DNA from: Niabella insulamsoli
GTDB lineage: Bacteria; Bacteroidota; Bacteroidia; Chitinophagales; Chitinophagaceae
NCBI RefSeq assembly: GCF_039652435.2
Contig: NZ_CP190246.1
Coordinates: 806,001-870,000 of the forward strand
Direction of reading: 5' to 3'
DNA: 64,000 nt
Shown here piece by piece: positions 25,440-33,743 of the stretch (within the stretch, counting starts at the first letter, position 1; every line of letters begins with the position of its first letter). The position numbers were made by a program, and so were the translations under genes. Below the pieces are notes generated by a model. It was not told where the DNA came from and did not search any database. It saw nothing but the letters and a program-made list of their open reading frames with translations.

Positions 25440-26645
25440 ATGCAACGCTTAGCACCCCTGACCGGCAGTATTAAACATTATGATTGGGGCGGCACGGCCT
25501 ACCTTCCGTCGCTGCTGCAAATAGAAAATCCGAATATGAAGCCTTTCGCCGAATATTGGCTAGGCGTTCATCCGCAGGCCCAGTGCGAACTGACGCTTGC
25601 CAGGGGAAAGCAGGTTTTACTGCGTGATTATATCACGGAACATTTGAAGGAGGCGCTGGGCGACCGGGTTTTTAAATCCTTTGGCAATATGCCCTATCTG
25701 CTGAAGGTGCTGGATGTAAAAGATATGCTTTCTATTCAGGTGCATCCGTCGAAAAAAGAAGCAGCTATTGATTTTGAAAATGAGAACAAAGCCGGCATTG
25801 CAATGGATGCCCCCCATAGAAACTATAAAGATGCCAACCATAAGCCTGAATTGATGGTGGCGATGGGCGAGTTCTATTTGCTGCATGGCTTTAAGCCCGA
25901 AGAAGAACTTTTGGCCACGCTTGAAAAAGTGAAGGAACTAAAAGTATTCCGGTCGGTTTTTAAAAAGAAGGGCTATGCAGGATTGTATAAGCTGGCTATG
26001 GAAATGCCGCAGGAAGAAGTGAATGAATTGCTACAACCTTTGCTGGCGCGCATCATTCCAAAATACCAGCACCATGAATTGAGCAGAGAAGAGGAAGATT
26101 TCTGGGCGGCGCGCGCGGCGCTGACATTTAGCCGGCCCGGTATTATTGACCGAGGTATTTTTTCAGTGTACTTTTTTAATCTTTTACACCTCACAAAAGG
26201 ACAGGCTATTTTTCAGGACGCCGGTGTGCCGCATGCTTATCTCGAAGGACAGAATGTGGAGATTATGGCGAGTAGCGATAATGTATTGCGCGGCGGGCTC
26301 ACCACCAAACATATCGATACTGTTGAGCTTTTAAAACATACCCAATGCGAAGCAACGCATCCGAAAATAATTAAAGCCGCGAAAAATAAAACGGCACAAG
26401 ATTATAAAGCGCCCGTAAAAGATTTTGCGCTGACTTCCTATCAATTGGAGAAAGGTGCGTCGATAACGTTAAATATTTTAACTGCCGAACTTTTTTTGTT
26501 GATGGAAGGGAAAGTAAGCCTGCATTCTCAAAAGACGAAAGTGCTCTTACAAAAGCCTAATATTACTGCCGCCGCTTTTGCAGGAGCAGAAGTGACCGTA
26601 AAGGCTTTGGAAGATTGCTGGTTGTTTAAAGCCGCCGCCAAATAA
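25440..26645 (+). CDS. manA: Mannose-6-phosphate isomerase, class I
   Basis: A 401-residue type I phosphomannose isomerase interconverting fructose-6-P and mannose-6-P. The zinc site is visible: IQVHPSKKEA (Gln, His), KPELMVAMGEF (Glu), and the third-domain His in GVPHAYLEGQNVEIMASSDNVLRGGLT, which also has the catalytic Arg. The N-terminus LTGSIKHYDWGG is typical. ATG 25440 gives this N-terminus; upstream in-frame codons overlap yraN. It supplies mannose for cell-surface glycans or channels mannose into glycolysis. Confidence 0.93.
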   Translation: MQRLAPLTGSIKHYDWGGTAYLPSLLQIENPNMKPFAEYWLGVHPQAQCELTLARGKQVLLRDYITEHLKEALGDRVFKSFGNMPYLLKVLDVKDMLSIQVHPSKKEAAIDFENENKAGIAMDAPHRNYKDANHKPELMVAMGEFYLLHGFKPEEELLATLEKVKELKVFRSVFKKKGYAGLYKLAMEMPQEEVNELLQPLLARIIPKYQHHELSREEEDFWAARAALTFSRPGIIDRGIFSVYFFNLLHLTKGQAIFQDAGVPHAYLEGQNVEIMASSDNVLRGGLTTKHIDTVELLKHTQCEATHPKIIKAAKNKTAQDYKAPVKDFALTSYQLEKGASITLNILTAELFLLMEGKVSLHSQKTKVLLQKPNITAAAFAGAEVTVKALEDCWLFKAAAK

Positions 26646-26650
26646 GGATT

Positions 26651-26992
26651 TTATAAATCGGGCTGAACGGTACTGCTATTGTAAAGATGTTTTTCATTGC
26701 CTTGTTCCAAAGAGGTAAGAATGCCGTTTTTAAAATGAACCAGGTTGTTTATTTCAAACCAGTTCTTTTTCCAAATGATTTCCTTGTAATAATAGGTTTC
26801 GAGCGTTGCGCTGTCGCTTGCGTATGTGAAACTCTGTTTGTAGGGCTTTCCTACGGCCGCTATTACAGCTTCTTTGCTCATTCCTGGCTGGATAGATTCC
26901 AGCGTAAAGTGGCTTGCCCGCTGGATTTTGCCGCCGCATCCTATCAAAGCCAAAGTAAGGATCAAAGCGTAGCATTGAATTTTGGTATTCAT
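26651..26992 (-). CDS. Small lipoprotein with BamE/SmpA-like domain
   Basis: A 113-residue lipoprotein: signal MNTKIQCYALILTLALIGC with lipobox LIGC, then a compact domain FTLESIQPGMSKEAVIAAVGKPYK. The last is the helix-turn of BamE/SmpA/OmlA-like folds (xxIxxGMsxxxVxxllGxP), followed by strands. It may act in outer-membrane assembly or as a generic envelope lipoprotein; only the fold is supported. Start ATG 26992 is chosen because it places the signal peptide at the N-terminus. It converges with manA with a 5-base gap. Confidence 0.7.
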   Translation of the reverse strand: MNTKIQCYALILTLALIGCGGKIQRASHFTLESIQPGMSKEAVIAAVGKPYKQSFTYASDSATLETYYYKEIIWKKNWFEINNLVHFKNGILTSLEQGNEKHLYNSSTVQPDL

Positions 26993-27085
26993 GTTCCGGA
27001 TTTTGTTGCATGACGAGCGGCCCGGCCTTTTCGTTGTCAACTTGTAATCTGATTTTCATGTACCTTAGTCCTTTTCTAAATCCCC

Positions 27086-27727
27086 ATGACAAAAAAGGAA
27101 CGCTATCGCTTTGTAATTGATTATTTTTCGGTCCACATGCCCGAGCCTGAAACGGAACTGGTATATGATAATCCATACCAGTTGCTGGTTGCCGTCATCT
27201 TATCTGCTCAATGCACGGATAAGCGCGTGAACATGGTGACGCCCTTTATCTTCGAAAAATATCCGGACATTGAAAGTCTTGCGGGGGCGTCCGTAGAAAC
27301 GGTTTTCCCTTTAATAAAAAGTATTTCATATCCTAATAACAAAAGCAAACATCTCGTCGGGATGGCGCAGAAAGTGCTTAGCGAATTTGAAGGTGAAATA
27401 CCGATGACGGTAAATGAGTTGGTGACGCTGCCGGGCGTAGGCCGGAAAACCGCCAACGTGATCACATCGGTAGTACAACAACAACCGAATATGGCCGTCG
27501 ATACGCATGTTTTCCGCGTCAGCAAAAGGATCGGCCTGGTAAGCGTGAAAGCTTCCACGCCGTTAGCCGTCGAAAAAGAACTTGTTAAAAATATAGACAC
27601 TGCACTTATTCATAAGGCGCATCACTGGTTAATTCTTCATGGCCGCTACACCTGTCTGGCGAGAAATCCCAAATGCCGCGAATGTGGCCTGCAGCAGGCC
27701 TGCCTGTGGTTTCAAAGAAATAATTAA
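27086..27727 (+). CDS. nth: Endonuclease III
   Basis: A 213-residue DNA glycosylase/AP lyase of base excision repair, acting on oxidised pyrimidines. The helix-hairpin-helix LVTLPGVGRKTANVI contains the catalytic Lys, Asp is in AVDTHVFRVSKRIGL, and the [4Fe-4S] cluster Cys pattern C-x6-C-x2-C-x5-C is complete in CLARNPKCRECGLQQAC. Length and motifs are normal. Confidence 0.96.
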   Translation: MTKKERYRFVIDYFSVHMPEPETELVYDNPYQLLVAVILSAQCTDKRVNMVTPFIFEKYPDIESLAGASVETVFPLIKSISYPNNKSKHLVGMAQKVLSEFEGEIPMTVNELVTLPGVGRKTANVITSVVQQQPNMAVDTHVFRVSKRIGLVSVKASTPLAVEKELVKNIDTALIHKAHHWLILHGRYTCLARNPKCRECGLQQACLWFQRNN

Positions 27728-27821
27728 ACCGTTTTTTAGTTTCATTTTCTGCGCGGAACAGCATCATAATCAGCGATCGCGCTTTTTATTTTGTGGCTTA
27801 CTTTTTGTCTTTAAAGACGTT

Positions 27822-28607
27822 ATGAAGCCGCAGCCCTTTTTTACCATATCCAACCAGCATACGCCTCTACTCGCTTTCGCTCTTCATGACGGGCATGAAG
27901 TGGATGATGTGCTTCGGCCGCATCTCTTGTTAAACGAGCCGGAGCGTTCCCGCGAAGAAGATCCTTACACCGCCTTTATGATTTCCGATTTACCGGTGAC
28001 TACTGTTACTGTGCGTTCGTCGCGTTTTCAACTGGACTTAAACAGGACGCGCGAAAAGGCAATCTATCAAAAACCAGAAGATGCGTGGGGTTTAAATGTT
28101 TGGGAAGCGTTGCCGGAAACCGCCGTAGCCGATCTCCATCAATCTTATGATCAGTTTTATAAGGAAGTTGGTGAGCTGCTGGAGGAAACAATAGCCAGGC
28201 ATGGGCGCTTTTTGGTTTTGGATATACATTCCTATAATCACCGGAGAGATAGTGTGGGCAAAGCAGCGCCCGAGGCAACGCACCCTGAAATTAATATGGG
28301 CACCTTCTACAATAAGCAGCAATGGCGCGCGGATTGCGAAGCCTTTACCCGTTTTTTATCTGAACAGGAAATTCAAGGCCACCATGTCGACGTCCGGGAA
28401 AATATTATTTTCAAGGGAGGCGCTTTTGCGCAGTGGGTGATTGAAAATTATGGGTCATTTGGCGCGGTATTTTCAATTGAATTTAAAAAGACATTTATGG
28501 ACGAGTGGACGGGCGTGGGGCATATTCCACATATCCTCCAATTGAAAGAGTTGCTGGCCGGGTCGGTTGATTTTATTCAGCAGCACATTTTACCTAAAAA
28601 CCCCTGA
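27822..28607 (+). CDS. N-formylglutamate-amidohydrolase-family zinc hydrolase
   Basis: A 261-residue protein of the FGase (HutG-like) family, which has a fold related to M14 zinc carboxypeptidases. Likely metal and catalytic residues: H22, H25 and E26 in LHDGHEVDD, DLNR (72-75) and LDIHSYNH. Classical HutG hydrolyses N-formylglutamate in histidine breakdown, but no hut genes are here. Instead the stop overlaps the start of the DUF1704/QEGLA gene (TGATG), indicating translational coupling. The real substrate may be an N-acylated or peptide-linked amino acid. The long in-frame extension upstream overlaps nth and is not used. Confidence 0.82.
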   Translation: MKPQPFFTISNQHTPLLAFALHDGHEVDDVLRPHLLLNEPERSREEDPYTAFMISDLPVTTVTVRSSRFQLDLNRTREKAIYQKPEDAWGLNVWEALPETAVADLHQSYDQFYKEVGELLEETIARHGRFLVLDIHSYNHRRDSVGKAAPEATHPEINMGTFYNKQQWRADCEAFTRFLSEQEIQGHHVDVRENIIFKGGAFAQWVIENYGSFGAVFSIEFKKTFMDEWTGVGHIPHILQLKELLAGSVDFIQQHILPKNP

Positions 28608-30460
28608 TGCAAATGACAGATGCCGAAGAGAAAATTTTAAGCAGGCTACAAGACAAGTTAAAGAAATCTGATGCCATACACATGAGCCTGCCCGGGAATG
28701 GTATTCTTAAAATAGAAAAGCCAGTGCCCTTTTTGTTGGTGTACCGAATGGCCGGCGGCAAGGATTTTTTTGCGAATCGACTGGGTAAAACAGAATCAGC
28801 CTATTTAATTATGGAAGAGAATGGTAGCGGCCTGTTGCAAAAGATTGTCGAGACCGTAAGTGAAATGTTCGTTGATAAATTTAAAGGTTTCCTTATTGTA
28901 GAAACCTGGCTGACGAGCAGCACTTATCAGTCGCCTTTTACCATTCATATCAGTCAGAAGAGTGCTATTAATACGGCAAGAAAACTGGATGCTGAACTAA
29001 ATAAAATTCCTATTCCCGCGTGGGGCAAAACATCGCTGTTAAAAAAGCAGGTGGAGCCTGTTTTTCCACCGCAAAAAAAAGCGATCTTATCAAAAGAATA
29101 CCTTGAAAAAAATGGCGTCACGCTGATAGGACTGGAGATAGCGCCGGTATATATCAACGAAGCCACGGGCAAACCGTTCCCATTGTTTCTTCGCGAACTT
29201 CGCGCCAGTTACAGCAAGGCTTTACGAAAAAGCTTTTTTGAGTTTATCCGTTTGCAAACATCGTTCGTGGCCTCCCATTTTCAAATGCTGGGGACAACGA
29301 TTGTCGATGATAAAGCGAGGGAAATAGACCGGGAGCTGGCTGCGTATAGCAAATTATTCGACTTTCTAATGCTGGTGACGCCTATCAATGTCGACGAAGC
29401 CTGGCAAAATTTTAAGAAAGCCAACTATTCGAAAAATCCTGTTTTTCATTACCGGCCAATGCCTGTTGATCCTGAATTGATCAAAAGGAAAATTTACAAC
29501 CTGCCGGTTGAAGATATTACGGATCCAACGATTGCTTTCCTTTTTCGCGATAAACGCAAGGAAATAGATCGGATGCTGAACATGATGCAGGAAAGGGAAA
29601 AGCATGATTTTATGTTGAGCAGTTTGCAATTGTTTGGACCTGTTAGTGAACAATTACTCGATGTTGCCAAAGCCTTGCTTATCGCAGTAGAGGTTGCGCC
29701 TGAGCCTGCCAAAGAAGCAAAAAGATTGAACGCGTCGCAATTTGCGTTGATGGCGCAAAAGGAACTGAAGTGGCTTCGATCGCAGGATGCAGGCATTTCC
29801 ACAAACGTGCGCATCGCCGACGATATAGAAGGCGTGTTAGTGTCAAAGGGCGTGCTCAATATTAATTCTAATTTTGGGGTGTCCAAAAAGCGCGCGCTTC
29901 CGCTGTTGCAGCATGAAATCGGAACACATGTGGTAACGTATTACAACGGGAAAGCGCAGCCGCTGGAATTGTTTTCTATCGGCGTGCCCGGGTATGAAGA
30001 GCTGCAGGAAGGCCTTGCGGTTTTAGCAGAATACCTCAACGACGGGCTCACGCCCAGCCGTATGAGAACGCTTGCGGCAAGAGTCGTAGCAGTACATGAA
30101 ATGATCAGCGGCAAGTCTTTTATTGAAACTTTTAATTTGCTCACCGACCGCTATGATTTTGTCCATCATTCCGCCTTTAATATTTGCATGCGGGCCTATC
30201 GCGGCGGCGGCTTAACGAAGGATGCCGTTTACTTAAAAGGATTTTTAAATATCATAAATTATATCAAGAAGGGAAAAAGCCTTAAGCATTTGCTGATCGG
30301 AAAAATCAGGGAGGATTACCTGCCTGTTGTCCAGGAGTTGATCCACCGGAACATATTGCTTGAAGCGCCCATTACGCCCAGGTTTTTATCAGCAGATTTT
30401 GCACCTAAATTGGAAAAGATAAAAAGCGAAGGCAATATTTTCAAAATGATTCAAAACTGA
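28607..30460 (+). CDS. DUF1704 metallopeptidase-like protein with QEGLA motif
   Basis: A 617-residue protein of the family labelled flavohemoglobin expression-modulating QEGLA motif protein (DUF1704). The zinc signature is H436-E437-I-G-T-H441, and LQEGLAVLAEYL has Glu468 as a likely third ligand. DUF1704 is the catalytic domain of vertebrate MATCAP, a tubulin detyrosinating carboxypeptidase with an HExxxH motif, so a carboxypeptidase activity on a protein or peptide is plausible. The N-terminal 200 residues form a separate mixed domain. It is coupled to the upstream FGase gene and followed 76 bases later by an ATP-grasp ligase. Confidence 0.85.
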   Translation: MQMTDAEEKILSRLQDKLKKSDAIHMSLPGNGILKIEKPVPFLLVYRMAGGKDFFANRLGKTESAYLIMEENGSGLLQKIVETVSEMFVDKFKGFLIVETWLTSSTYQSPFTIHISQKSAINTARKLDAELNKIPIPAWGKTSLLKKQVEPVFPPQKKAILSKEYLEKNGVTLIGLEIAPVYINEATGKPFPLFLRELRASYSKALRKSFFEFIRLQTSFVASHFQMLGTTIVDDKAREIDRELAAYSKLFDFLMLVTPINVDEAWQNFKKANYSKNPVFHYRPMPVDPELIKRKIYNLPVEDITDPTIAFLFRDKRKEIDRMLNMMQEREKHDFMLSSLQLFGPVSEQLLDVAKALLIAVEVAPEPAKEAKRLNASQFALMAQKELKWLRSQDAGISTNVRIADDIEGVLVSKGVLNINSNFGVSKKRALPLLQHEIGTHVVTYYNGKAQPLELFSIGVPGYEELQEGLAVLAEYLNDGLTPSRMRTLAARVVAVHEMISGKSFIETFNLLTDRYDFVHHSAFNICMRAYRGGGLTKDAVYLKGFLNIINYIKKGKSLKHLLIGKIREDYLPVVQELIHRNILLEAPITPRFLSADFAPKLEKIKSEGNIFKMIQN

Positions 30461-30536
30461 AAAACACGCAGCTAAACCGGAGACATTACCTCAAATCAAT
30501 TTTATAAAATTCTTCTAACAACAAAAAAATAGTACA

Positions 30537-31520
30537 ATGAGAATAGCTTTTGTTATTAACGACTATGAGACCGAAGAGCCTCTTTTCACCACCACAAGGT
30601 TGGCTATGCAGGCGCTTCAAATGGAGCACGACGTTTTTTATATTGCTGTGGAAGACTTTAGCTATACGGCTTCCGGGCAAATGGGAGCACATGCGCGGAA
30701 GGCGCCGCGAAAAAAATTCAGAAGTCCCAACATTTTTATGGAAGAGACTTTTAAAGTAGAAAAAAAGTTAATCGAATCTAAGGATCTCGATGTGCTGATG
30801 CTGAGAAACGATCCTTCCGCAGACCTTGAAGAAAGGCCCTGGGCGCAGTATTCGGGTATTGTGTTTGGCCAGTTGGCAAAGAAGAACGGTGTTTTGGTTT
30901 TGAATAATCCGGATATGCTGGCGAAGGCGACCAATAAAATGTACTTTCAATATTTCCCCGAAAGTATCAGGCCCCAAACCATTATTACCCGAAGTGTAAG
31001 CGAGATTCAGCATTTTTATGCGGCTCATAAAAAGAATATCGTTTTAAAGCCGCTGCAGGGATCGGGAGGGAAGAACGTGTTTTTGGTAAACGAACAAAAT
31101 AAGAACCTGAATCAGATTGTGGACGCGATTGGCCGCGATGGTTATATTGTGGTGCAGGAATATCTGCCCAAAGCAAGTAAGGGCGACACGCGCCTTTTTC
31201 TTTTAGAAGGTAAGCCCATAGAAGTCGATGGAAAAATTGCCGCTATTCACCGCTCACAGGCGCAGGGAGATATCCGCAGCAATATTCACCAGGGTGGATC
31301 GGTTTCGCCGGCAAAGATCACCAAGAAGACTTTATCGATCGTTGATGCAGTCAGCCACAAACTTGTAAAAGACGGGATGTTTTTGGTGGGGCTCGATATT
31401 GTGGGCGATAAGGTAATGGAGGTAAACGTGTTTAGTCCGGGAGGGATGGGCCACGCGTGCAAACTCAATGATGTCAACTATTTTGAAGTGATTATCAAAG
31501 CGATTGAGGAACAATTGTAA
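30537..31520 (+). CDS. Glutathione-synthetase-like ATP-grasp ligase
   Basis: A 327-residue ATP-grasp protein: N-terminal Rossmann-like domain (MRIAFVINDYETEEPLFTT), ATP-binding lid with VLKPLQGSGGKNVFLV and YIVVQEYLPKASKGDTRLFLL, and the metal site in MFLVGLDIVGDKVMEVNVFSPGG. It is related to GshB and RimK, which join an amino acid to a carboxylate with ATP. No gshA is nearby, so glutathione synthesis is not supported. The FGase-DUF1704-ATP-grasp set suggests a pathway that adds and removes an amino-acid cap on a peptide or small molecule. Confidence 0.86.
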   Translation: MRIAFVINDYETEEPLFTTTRLAMQALQMEHDVFYIAVEDFSYTASGQMGAHARKAPRKKFRSPNIFMEETFKVEKKLIESKDLDVLMLRNDPSADLEERPWAQYSGIVFGQLAKKNGVLVLNNPDMLAKATNKMYFQYFPESIRPQTIITRSVSEIQHFYAAHKKNIVLKPLQGSGGKNVFLVNEQNKNLNQIVDAIGRDGYIVVQEYLPKASKGDTRLFLLEGKPIEVDGKIAAIHRSQAQGDIRSNIHQGGSVSPAKITKKTLSIVDAVSHKLVKDGMFLVGLDIVGDKVMEVNVFSPGGMGHACKLNDVNYFEVIIKAIEEQL

Positions 31521-31558
31521 ACGAAACTTCCGCGGTGGAATAGCACTCCGGGAGAGGT

Positions 31559-32461
31559 TTAAGCTCCTATTTTTTGGATGCGCGAAAGTGTGAACTTCGA
31601 TAGGTCTTCCTGCTTTTTAGAACTGCAGGTGAGCAGGTGAGGGTAAGGAATTTTTATTCGTTCTATGTCAACGATATAATGCCCGTTATTGCTTGTAGTT
31701 ACGTCCACCGAATAGTGATTGCCTTCGTGATGCAGCAACTTCGTATGTATCTCAAAGTCAATATCGTAGTTCTGTAGGTATTCCCGGAGATGGCATTCGA
31801 TGGCCTGTTCGTAAAAGGAGCGGCGGCTCAATCCTCGAAATTTATTTTTATAGATTTTCCGCAGCAGGGTTCTTACCATGATATGGCCTACATCTTCCAC
31901 CGCCACGTGGCCGTAGTAGATGCCAAATGGCATGGCTACCACATTGGCCGCAAAGCGGTCCCCGCCCACATGCGTGCACTCCCAAACGTTCACATCTGCG
32001 TTGAAAGATTCAAAAAATTTAAACACCGGAAAGCCAAACTTAGCGCAGCATTTATCTTTTTTTCCATTGGTGCAGATAAGGAAAAAAGGATCCGTTTGCC
32101 ATTTTGTTTCGGGTGAATGTACGTGCTCTTCCAACCGGATAGATGTTATGGCTTCAATGCTGGTTTGTAAGGTGAAATATTTCGAAGCGTTACAATCGAC
32201 AAAGGAGATCTTGCAATCTTTAAAATTTGTTTTTTTATTTCGGATGAGCAACACTTTGCCACGAACCGTTTTGGCAAACTGCTGCACGCTTCTCAGCCAA
32301 TCTTTATCAAGGTGCGCATTAATTATTTTTTCAGGGAACGGGTTACTGTGTTCAATTAGAATGAATGCATTGGAGTTGGCCGCTGTTCCGGCCAGTTGCT
32401 CCTTAAAATACCGGGACGCCGCACTACAGAAAAAAACCTCTGTCTTTAATTTACTTTCCAA
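31559..32461 (-). CDS. Sucrase/ferredoxin-like (thioredoxin-fold [2Fe-2S]) protein
   Basis: A 300-residue member of the sucrase/ferredoxin-like family. Seen: FFCSAASRYFKEQLAGTAA at the N-terminus, a thioredoxin-like ferredoxin core with ICTNGKKDKCCAKFG, and WECTHVGGDRFAANVVAMP followed by GIYYGHV. The Cys pattern fits a [2Fe-2S] site. The start is a TTG 11 bases after the cupin stop; a nearby ATG at 32465 is out of frame. Third gene of a minus-strand set with the Gly-Asp peptide and the cupin oxygenase, so an electron-transfer role for the oxygenase or a companion reaction is plausible but unproven. Confidence 0.78.
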   Translation of the reverse strand: MESKLKTEVFFCSAASRYFKEQLAGTAANSNAFILIEHSNPFPEKIINAHLDKDWLRSVQQFAKTVRGKVLLIRNKKTNFKDCKISFVDCNASKYFTLQTSIEAITSIRLEEHVHSPETKWQTDPFFLICTNGKKDKCCAKFGFPVFKFFESFNADVNVWECTHVGGDRFAANVVAMPFGIYYGHVAVEDVGHIMVRTLLRKIYKNKFRGLSRRSFYEQAIECHLREYLQNYDIDFEIHTKLLHHEGNHYSVDVTTSNNGHYIVDIERIKIPYPHLLTCSSKKQEDLSKFTLSRIQKIGA

Positions 32462-32472
32462 ACATAAACGCT

Positions 32473-33654
32473 TTATAATTCATCAATATAAACAACGCCC
32501 TCCCTGATAAAGTTCAGGGCCAACTCCTTTGTTGCGTCGCTGTGGCCGGGCAAATCAGACAACACAAACTTTTTATTCCTGAAAATGTAATCCACCGCCG
32601 GTTTTAACGCTTCGCTGAATTGAATCATTTTGCCGTGCAACTGTAGTTCGTAAGCCGCCTCTTTCTCAGCAAAGTTAAAGATAACGCTTTCGTTCAGTGC
32701 GAGCGGGGTGTTGTCAGCCACCTTATCGATATTAAGCAAACTTTCAAAATAGCCATGAAAGGGCTGTGGCTGGGCCGATTTAAAACTCTTGGTGAGGCGC
32801 TCGAAACCTTTATCTGTATCCAGTTCCGAGATTTTTTCCTTCAGTGCCTCCATCTTTTGTTTTAGGATGTCCGAAAGGTTTTCTTTCCAGAATGGCACCG
32901 CTTCCCTGAATGTTTTAAACGTCTCAAGTTGTGGGAAAAGTTCATTAAAGAAACGGGCCCAGGTAAACGATAAAACGCCAATCGTTATATGTGAAGAAAT
33001 GCCATCATCTGCTACCGCATCGTGAACATAACCACGCGGTACGTATAAGAAATCGCCGGGTGCTAACTGAATGGTTTGAATAGGCTCCTTGCTATATCCT
33101 TTGCTGACAAAGGTTTGGTTTTTTGTAGGCAATTCCTTTTCGAAGCCGTAGAGATGCCAGGTTTTTGTGCCTGATATTTGAAGTACAAAAACGTCGTGCG
33201 TATCCCAATGCGGATTGAAGCCCTGCGATTTGTTGGGTGTAAGGTAGAGATTGGCCTGCACGGGCGACTGAAATTTTTGGGAAAGCTCGAGGCAGCAGCG
33301 CGACAGGTTATCAAAATAGCGCTGGCCGGCCTGTATGACAAAAGTGGCGCCGTCGTTGAATAAAGCGAAGGCCTTATCCGTATTGATAATGCCATCCTTG
33401 CGGTGATGCCCGATCGGCGTGCTTTTCAGCGTATATTCGCCATTGGGGATTTCCTTTCCGTTTTTTACAATACGAAGCGAAGGGTAAAATACGTCCTGCC
33501 TTTCCAGATAACCTGAAATTTCTTTGGAAGTGAGAATGTCATTATAGTAGCGGTCGTCCTTTCTTTGAATATGTAAAATATCTTTCTCATGAAACTTATC
33601 GAAAAAATCGTCGACCGTGTAAGGGCTTAAAATAGTATTAAAAAAAGAGTTCAT
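32473..33654 (-). CDS. Cupin_4/JmjC-type Fe(II)/2-oxoglutarate oxygenase
   Basis: A 393-residue protein resembling the ribosomal-oxygenase (ROX, YcfD/MINA/NO66) branch of JmjC enzymes. The iron triad is H149 and D151 in NPHWDTHDVFVLQ and H211 in LYVPRGYVHDA. KTWHLYG and the GDFLYVPRG strand are typical of Cupin_4. A C-terminal dimerisation/winged-helix-like part extends to 393. Known relatives hydroxylate Arg or His on proteins. Its position right after a small Gly-Asp repeat peptide gene suggests that peptide as substrate. Confidence 0.85.
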   Translation of the reverse strand: MNSFFNTILSPYTVDDFFDKFHEKDILHIQRKDDRYYNDILTSKEISGYLERQDVFYPSLRIVKNGKEIPNGEYTLKSTPIGHHRKDGIINTDKAFALFNDGATFVIQAGQRYFDNLSRCCLELSQKFQSPVQANLYLTPNKSQGFNPHWDTHDVFVLQISGTKTWHLYGFEKELPTKNQTFVSKGYSKEPIQTIQLAPGDFLYVPRGYVHDAVADDGISSHITIGVLSFTWARFFNELFPQLETFKTFREAVPFWKENLSDILKQKMEALKEKISELDTDKGFERLTKSFKSAQPQPFHGYFESLLNIDKVADNTPLALNESVIFNFAEKEAAYELQLHGKMIQFSEALKPAVDYIFRNKKFVLSDLPGHSDATKELALNFIREGVVYIDEL

Positions 33655-33680
33655 CGTTCGTTTTTATGAAGTGCCAAAAT

Positions 33681-33719
33681 AAAAAAAAAGCCGCAGGATC
33701 ATCCCTTACGCGGCTTTTT
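33681..33719 (-). terminator. Intrinsic terminator/attenuator between peptide gene and oxygenase gene
   Basis: A perfect 10-base stem AAAAAGCCGC (33685-33694) / GCGGCTTTTT (33710-33719) with a 15-base loop, followed on the minus strand by a nine-T run. It lies 24 bases after the peptide stop and 27 bases before the oxygenase start. Partial read-through would give more precursor than enzyme. Confidence 0.85.
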
Positions 33720-33743
33720 AATTTTGTTGAATTAGTAACTCGG

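Noticed and set aside
27822..28607. HutG of a histidine degradation operon
   Set aside because: No hutH, hutU or hutI gene nearby; the gene is coupled to the DUF1704 gene instead.
30537..31520. Graspetide (microviridin-type) ligase
   Set aside because: The ATP-grasp protein is GshB/RimK-like and part of a QEGLA operon. The Gly-Asp peptide has no Thr/Ser/Lys-rich core for ester or amide macrocycles, so a graspetide claim is not supported.
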